From the NCBI GenBank assembly GCA_022570975.1, contig JACZYS010000029.1, forward strand, positions 1 to 7,969: a stretch of DNA of 7,969 nt, given 5' to 3'. The DNA comes from Candidatus Zixiibacteriota bacterium (GTDB lineage: Bacteria; Zixibacteria; MSB-5A5; GN15; FEB-12). Of the stretch, positions 5,199-7,969 are shown in pieces (the first letter of the stretch is position 1; each line of letters starts with the position of its first letter). Position numbers and translations under genes: made by a program. The notes under the pieces are model-generated. The model was given only the letters and a program-made list of their open reading frames with translations, was not told the origin of the DNA and searched no databases.

Positions 5199-5905
5199 TA
5201 CAAGTCCTCTTTGGTGTAAGGCTGAAAAGATGAATCTTCGTCCGTACTTTGGGTAAGTTTATTTATATTAGCAGACAAGACGCCAAGAGTCCTTCCGCCC
5301 CCCGTTTTCCCATAAAACGGATCGTTGCTTTCAAATAGGCGGTCAATCGAATCTTTTATTTGTTGAACTTTTAGCGACTCCAATAATCTCTTAACTAATG
5401 CCTGGTCTTTACCTACCTGGGGGACATATGGGGTCTTATAATGACTCTCATATTTCTTATAAAAACATTCAAGAATCTCTTTCTCGTCACTCGACTGAGT
5501 GACAAGTTTTTCTTCTCTTATATTCTCTTCTTTTATCTTATTAGCTGAATTATTTTGGGGCGTGTTGGTGGCAAATTTCCCCACTGTCGGCTTATCTTTT
5601 GGTGTTCTAAGTCGCTGATTCTTATGGTAGTTAACTACGAATATGTGTAGTTGCCCACTCTCTGTTTTGCGTAATTTAATTGTCCCCGACTCGGCGAACT
5701 TGGCGAGATATTTCCCACAACTTTTCCGCGAAATTGAAAACTCTGTCCCCAGTGCGGTTACGCTTGGGGTAAATATATCACCAGTGTCACCACCCTTCTT
5801 GCAGGCAACTATCAACTGGAAGAACATCGACCTCTCTAATCCGTTGAGCGAGACATACCATTCATCGTTAGTTATATCTGTCCAGAGCTTAGCATATCCA
5901 CCCAC
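5195..5905 (-). CDS. Phage replication initiator (winged-helix, O/DnaD-like)
   Basis: A 236-residue protein with a typical phage initiator opening, GGYAKLWTDITNDEWYVSL, and a winged-helix region at about residues 15-100 (LERSMFFQLIVACKK; SVTALGTEFSISRKSCGKYLAKF as recognition helices; wing up to FVVNYH). A polar linker at about 100-140 (rich in K, N, E, Q) leads to a C-terminal helical domain at about 142-220 (ECFYKKYESHYKTPY, GKDQALVKRLL, NDPFYGK, LGVLSANINKL), the kind of domain that contacts helicase. In this class the N-terminal domain binds origin repeats and the C-terminal domain recruits DnaB. The start is GTG 5905 with GGGGGAG eight bases ahead, one base after a micro-ORF stop. It overlaps the helicase by four bases, fixing a shared replication operon. 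Confidence 0.82.
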   Translation of the reverse strand: MGGYAKLWTDITNDEWYVSLNGLERSMFFQLIVACKKGGDTGDIFTPSVTALGTEFSISRKSCGKYLAKFAESGTIKLRKTESGQLHIFVVNYHKNQRLRTPKDKPTVGKFATNTPQNNSANKIKEENIREEKLVTQSSDEKEILECFYKKYESHYKTPYVPQVGKDQALVKRLLESLKVQQIKDSIDRLFESNDPFYGKTGGGRTLGVLSANINKLTQSTDEDSSFQPYTKEDLY

Positions 5906-5906
5906 C

Positions 5907-5981
5907 CTAAGCTCCCCCGATCTCTTCTATGTTGTGATATTCTGGTTCGTAAAAACGTGACACCGTTTCTTTGGTAAACAT
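5907..5981 (-). CDS. 24-residue micro-ORF leading the replication operon
   Basis: ATG 5981 stands six bases behind AAGGAGG, the strongest ribosome binding site on the minus strand. The peptide opens MFTKETVSRFYEPEY and ends IEEIGGA; TAG 5907-5909 is separated by one base from the initiator's GTG. A second ATG at 5985 in another frame is only two bases from the binding site and reads into the initiator gene's DNA, so it is less likely. The peptide is acidic and coding-like. It may be a leader peptide coupling translation into the initiator (whose own site, GGGGGAG, lies within the micro-ORF), or a tiny functional phage protein. Confidence 0.55.
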   Translation of the reverse strand: MFTKETVSRFYEPEYHNIEEIGGA

Positions 5982-6004
5982 TCATTTCCTCCTTGAAATT
6001 ATTT

Positions 6005-6030
6005 AAAACGTGCCGCCGGATCCCGCCGGC
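6005..6030 (-). terminator. GC-rich hairpin with short T-run, candidate terminator
   Basis: GCCGCCGG (6012-6019) and CCGCCGGC (6023-6030) pair over eight positions with one mismatch around a three-base loop. On the minus strand the hairpin is followed by ACGTTTTAAATAATTT. It lies six bases beyond the stop of the 115-residue gene and ahead of the micro-ORF's ribosome binding site. The T-run is broken, so termination may be partial; it could instead be a regulatory or RNA-processing hairpin. Confidence 0.5.
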
Positions 6031-6035
6031 GAGAC

Positions 6036-6383
6036 TTACTTCCCGTCCAAACCCTCTCGTTCGTTTGCGTTCAGAAATGTCATCAAGCCGGTCTTTAAGC
6101 CGACATCAAAGGACATCTTCTTGTGTAGTCCGATGAACTTGCCAAGTGCCAACTTCTCTGGCTTTGACATGTTTGCGGTTAATTTACTTATTGCATCATT
6201 CAGTTCACGGATATTCCTGAATTGCCTATGGCTCAAACCCGATTTGGTCTTCCAGTATTTAGTTATTAGATTGGCAACATGGTCAGTAAATCCATCCGCA
6301 CCCAAGATTCTTGCGATTGGGACTAAGCTCCGTATCGGATTAGTGTTTACATCTTCTCGCCGTAAGGCGGTGTCTTCTGCCAT
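6036..6383 (-). CDS. Hypothetical phage protein, 115 residues
   Basis: The start is ATG 6383, with GGAGATAGAAG upstream. The basic protein has no cysteines, signal peptide or membrane helix. It begins MAEDTALRREDVNTNP, carries a central helical part (FTDHVANLITKYW), then LSHRQFRNIRELNDAISKL and a C-terminal part (KLALGKFIGLHKKMSF, FLNANEREGLDGK). The alternating amphipathic helices suggest a small helical DNA- or protein-binding protein, but no specific family is recognised. It lies 35 bases after the zinc-ribbon gene and just before a GC hairpin, so it may be the last gene of the right-hand accessory operon. Its position ahead of the initiator is where phages often place regulators or recombination helpers. 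Confidence 0.65.
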   Translation of the reverse strand: MAEDTALRREDVNTNPIRSLVPIARILGADGFTDHVANLITKYWKTKSGLSHRQFRNIRELNDAISKLTANMSKPEKLALGKFIGLHKKMSFDVGLKTGLMTFLNANEREGLDGK

Positions 6384-6418
6384 TTACTTCTATCTCCGTT
6401 ATAGGTTAAACTCTCTCA

Positions 6419-6613
6419 CTATTTATTGAAAAGCTCACAGTTAGGACAAACCCACGTGCTATCTTGTCCTGGCCGGAAAGACTTATAGCTTCTATGGCAA
6501 CAACTACAACATACATCGTGGGTTTGTATGTTATCTACGTTTCCAAAACTCAACGGAAGCATATCAACGTCTTCAATTACAAAATCTATTCCACCAAAAT
6601 TCCAACTACCCAT
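6419..6613 (-). CDS. Small zinc-ribbon protein
   Basis: A 64-residue protein: an acidic N-terminal half (WNFGGIDFVIEDVDMLPL) and a C-terminal metal-binding half with CCSCC at residues 35-39 and CPNC at 56-59. C36-x2-C39 paired with C56-x2-C59 gives a zinc ribbon. The double cysteines also allow the register C35-x2-C38. ATG 6613 is preceded by GGAGAAGT, which lies inside the end of the phosphoesterase gene two bases upstream, so the two are co-translated. It could be a protein- or DNA-binding adaptor; the short length rules out an enzyme. It is not closely related to the tandem zinc-ribbon genes of the plus strand. Confidence 0.68.
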   Translation of the reverse strand: MGSWNFGGIDFVIEDVDMLPLSFGNVDNIQTHDVCCSCCHRSYKSFRPGQDSTWVCPNCELFNK

Positions 6614-6615
6614 AC

Positions 6616-7206
6616 TTACTTCTCCTCAAACAATTCAAGTTCGCCCAAACATTTATACCTAACTCCATCTATAGTTTTATCAAACGGAGCGTGATAGTGT
6701 CCGAATATCCACAGTCTCGGCCTGTGAACTCTTATCATATCCACCATCAATTCGTCCGACGTTCTATTGGGGTGTTCTTTGCCGGTCATTTTGTTTGGTA
6801 TCTGCTCCCTCACGAAATTGGGACAATCGTGGGCGACTACTATCTCAGGTTTGTATTGTATATACTGCCTAATTATTTCTGGATATTCATTCGCTGAAAT
6901 TTGTTCATCAGCCCACCAAGACTCACCTGGAACTCTATATTGTTGGTCAATCGAATACGCTCCAGAGACAAAAAATATCTTCTCATCTTCAAGGTATCCA
7001 TATTCACCAAGATAATTTGGGTGCTTGCGACACAGATCGGGGCAGTCGTGATTTCCCCTGATAAATCTATGCGACTTATTCCAATGTTCGGGGAAAGTCC
7101 TAAACCCAAACCCGAAATCCCCAACCTGAATAGATTTTGACAGTTTAGAGACAACCAAATAATTATATGCTCCAAATTGACCGTGAATATCACCCACAAA
7201 GACCAT
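6616..7206 (-). CDS. Calcineurin-like metallophosphoesterase
   Basis: A 196-residue cytosolic phosphoesterase with all the metal-ligand motifs in order: GDIHG (5-9), GDFG (29-32), GNHD (51-54), AHDCP (125-129) and GHYH (169-172). These form the two-metal site that hydrolyses phosphomonoesters or diesters. It lacks the DRG motif of PPP-type serine/threonine phosphatases, so lambda-like protein phosphatase activity is less likely. The segment SGAYSIDQQYR...GESWW (about 81-98) is, from memory, typical of phosphoesterases in phages and mobile elements. The substrate is unknown. ATG 7206 shares its base with the preceding gene's TAA (TAATG), and the zinc-ribbon gene follows after two bases, so the three form an operon. 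No signal peptide. Confidence 0.9.
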   Translation of the reverse strand: MVFVGDIHGQFGAYNYLVVSKLSKSIQVGDFGFGFRTFPEHWNKSHRFIRGNHDCPDLCRKHPNYLGEYGYLEDEKIFFVSGAYSIDQQYRVPGESWWADEQISANEYPEIIRQYIQYKPEIVVAHDCPNFVREQIPNKMTGKEHPNRTSDELMVDMIRVHRPRLWIFGHYHAPFDKTIDGVRYKCLGELELFEEK

Positions 7207-7592
7207 TATTCATCCTCAATTATTGAGTGTATTTTCTCAATTTCCCGCTTATTGAGCCACATTAACTGCTTGGGTTCGGTAATGGGGATAGTGATTGGAT
7301 ACCGATATGATTCTCTTTTTAACCACGTAATTTTCCCCCCAAAATATCTTTTCGCATATTCGTAGTCTTCCCAAAAATCTTCTAAATGTTCGCCGACCCA
7401 AAGAGTATCAGTAAGAGAATCATCTGACCTGGGTAGTGTTGTGTGACCAACAACCAAGAAAAACTTCTCATTCCACGCTGTCGTGTCCCAACCAATAGTG
7501 TCCGTTGGAGTGGGTTGGTTTCTGGCGTATATGCGATAATATTCCCAAGTTAGCCATTTATTGATGTCTGTATCGTAAACATATCTATCCAC
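7206..7592 (-). CDS. Hypothetical protein, probably lacking its true start
   Basis: From GTG 7592 the product has 128 residues, rich in Trp, Tyr and Asp (YVYDTDINKWLTWEYYRIY, FFLVVGHTTLP, LEDFWEDYEYAKRYF), with an acidic C-terminal helix ending HSIIEDE. The GTG has no Shine-Dalgarno site. The frame stays open upstream to the frdD stop at 7677, and that 28-codon stretch encodes RLRLFILFGIWWFYEPP, a convincing membrane anchor followed by a proline-rich linker, but it has no ATG, GTG or TTG (only CTG at 7676). So either the start was lost at the junction, or a rare start is used, or only the soluble part is made. No family is recognised. It is coupled by TAATG to the phosphoesterase downstream. 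Confidence 0.65.
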   Translation of the reverse strand: MDRYVYDTDINKWLTWEYYRIYARNQPTPTDTIGWDTTAWNEKFFLVVGHTTLPRSDDSLTDTLWVGEHLEDFWEDYEYAKRYFGGKITWLKRESYRYPITIPITEPKQLMWLNKREIEKIHSIIEDE

Positions 7593-7676
7593 GCCCGGTC
7601 TTGCTGTGTCGGGGGGTTCATAGAACCACCATATTCCAAAAAGAATAAAGAGACGAAGCCTGTCATATAATATCAG

Positions 7677-7969
7677 CTATCCTGCCAGCAACGAGTAACC
7701 GGCAAAGACCGATCCGAATATAGCGCTTCCATAGCAGAGAAAGGCGATCAACACTTCTAAGTGTTTGAGTTTTAATCCGTCATAGAGCGTAAACCTGAAA
7801 CGATGAGCCCAGTGAAACAGGGACAGAGAAATTAACCCGAAAATAAACAGTCGTATTATAGGATTTTGAGTGATCGCCAGCATCTGCTCATACTCCGGCG
7901 TATTGATCAAGCCAAGGGGAACGGCAATTCCGAAAATGAAAAACAAGACCGGCATAAAAAGAGCTGAAA
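7677..7969 (-). CDS. frdD: Fumarate reductase subunit D, 3' part
   Basis: FrdD, with FrdC, anchors the FrdAB fumarate reductase dimer in the cytoplasmic membrane and helps form the quinol site, for anaerobic respiration with fumarate. The frame is open to the window edge, so ATG 7955 is internal; the residues before it (SALF) continue the family's usual GGM-x-SALxxPV opening. About 96 residues are visible with three membrane helices: MPVLFFIFGIAVPLGLI, IIRLFIFGLISLSLFHWAH and VLIAFLCYGSAIFGSVFAGY. The loop HRFRFTLYDGLKLKH and the CYGxAxxGSxxAGY ending are family hallmarks. The C-terminus looks complete, with TAG at 7677-7679. This is a housekeeping gene in a phage-like window: the element's chromosomal flank, or an assembly join. 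Confidence 0.88.
   Translation of the reverse strand, partial: SALFMPVLFFIFGIAVPLGLINTPEYEQMLAITQNPIIRLFIFGLISLSLFHWAHRFRFTLYDGLKLKHLEVLIAFLCYGSAIFGSVFAGYSLLAG

Noticed and set aside
6010..6429. 139-codon plus-strand ORF
   Set aside because: It is antisense to the 115-residue gene, starts within the GC hairpin region and has no ribosome site. The minus-strand gene fits the operon.
6873..7199. 108-codon minus-strand ORF overlapping the phosphoesterase
   Set aside because: It is the same strand in another frame. The phosphoesterase frame has all its catalytic motifs, so this is a shadow.
1..7969. CRISPR array, tRNA, rRNA or intact insertion sequence
   Set aside because: No regularly spaced repeats, cloverleaf patterns, rRNA motifs, transposase frames or terminal inverted repeats were seen.

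Overview
This window looks like part of a temperate phage or prophage-like element of a bacterium, ending at the right edge in an ordinary chromosomal gene. Evidence for a bacterial host is the dense gene packing, the Shine-Dalgarno sites, the stop/start overlaps (TTGA, GTGA, TAATG, TGATG) and a recognisable fumarate reductase subunit D (frdD). By eye the DNA is moderately AT-rich. I cannot assign a taxon. The three-helix FrdD with the HRFRFTLYDGL segment recalls actinobacterial-type FrdD sequences, but this is far too little for classification.

Layout. Positions 1-2435 carry a plus-strand run of very small genes: a partial phage-type protein at the left edge, several unknown proteins of 59-81 residues, two tandem paralogous zinc-ribbon proteins, a ribbon-helix-helix (RHH) regulator behind a plausible promoter and a perfect ribosome binding site, and an excisionase/AlpA-like helix-turn-helix (HTH) protein. 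This resembles the small-gene regulatory and accessory arm of a temperate phage. Positions 2437-3358 form a decayed seam: an MT-A70 adenine methyltransferase cut off after about 29 codons, and a DUF4145 gene that lacks its start and is frameshifted by a 10-bp tandem duplication. Positions 3358-5981 hold the minus-strand replication operon: a 24-codon micro-ORF, a winged-helix replication initiator, a DnaB-type helicase, and an unknown 163-residue protein, all overlapping or nearly so. Positions 6036-7592 hold four minus-strand accessory genes: an unknown 128-residue protein, a calcineurin-like metallophosphoesterase, a small zinc-ribbon protein and an unknown 115-residue protein. A strong GC hairpin separates them from the replication operon. 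Positions 7677-7969 are the 3' part of frdD.

How the parts work together. The initiator would recruit the helicase to an origin, which may lie in the initiator's own linker-coding DNA as in lambda-type phages. The RHH and HTH proteins are the likely regulators of the small-gene arm. Two junctions dominate the story. At about 2435-2446 a plus-strand gene start with an ideal ribosome binding site runs only three codons before it meets the methyltransferase fragment on the other strand. At about 7677 the frdD stop codon is followed, in the same frame, by an apparent membrane-anchored gene with no ordinary start codon. Both look like recombination scars, or integration or assembly junctions. I saw no integrase, structural genes, tRNA, rRNA, CRISPR array or intact IS element. 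I did not find a convincing new biological system; the best candidates for novelty are the junctions, the helicase motif changes and the small-gene clusters.
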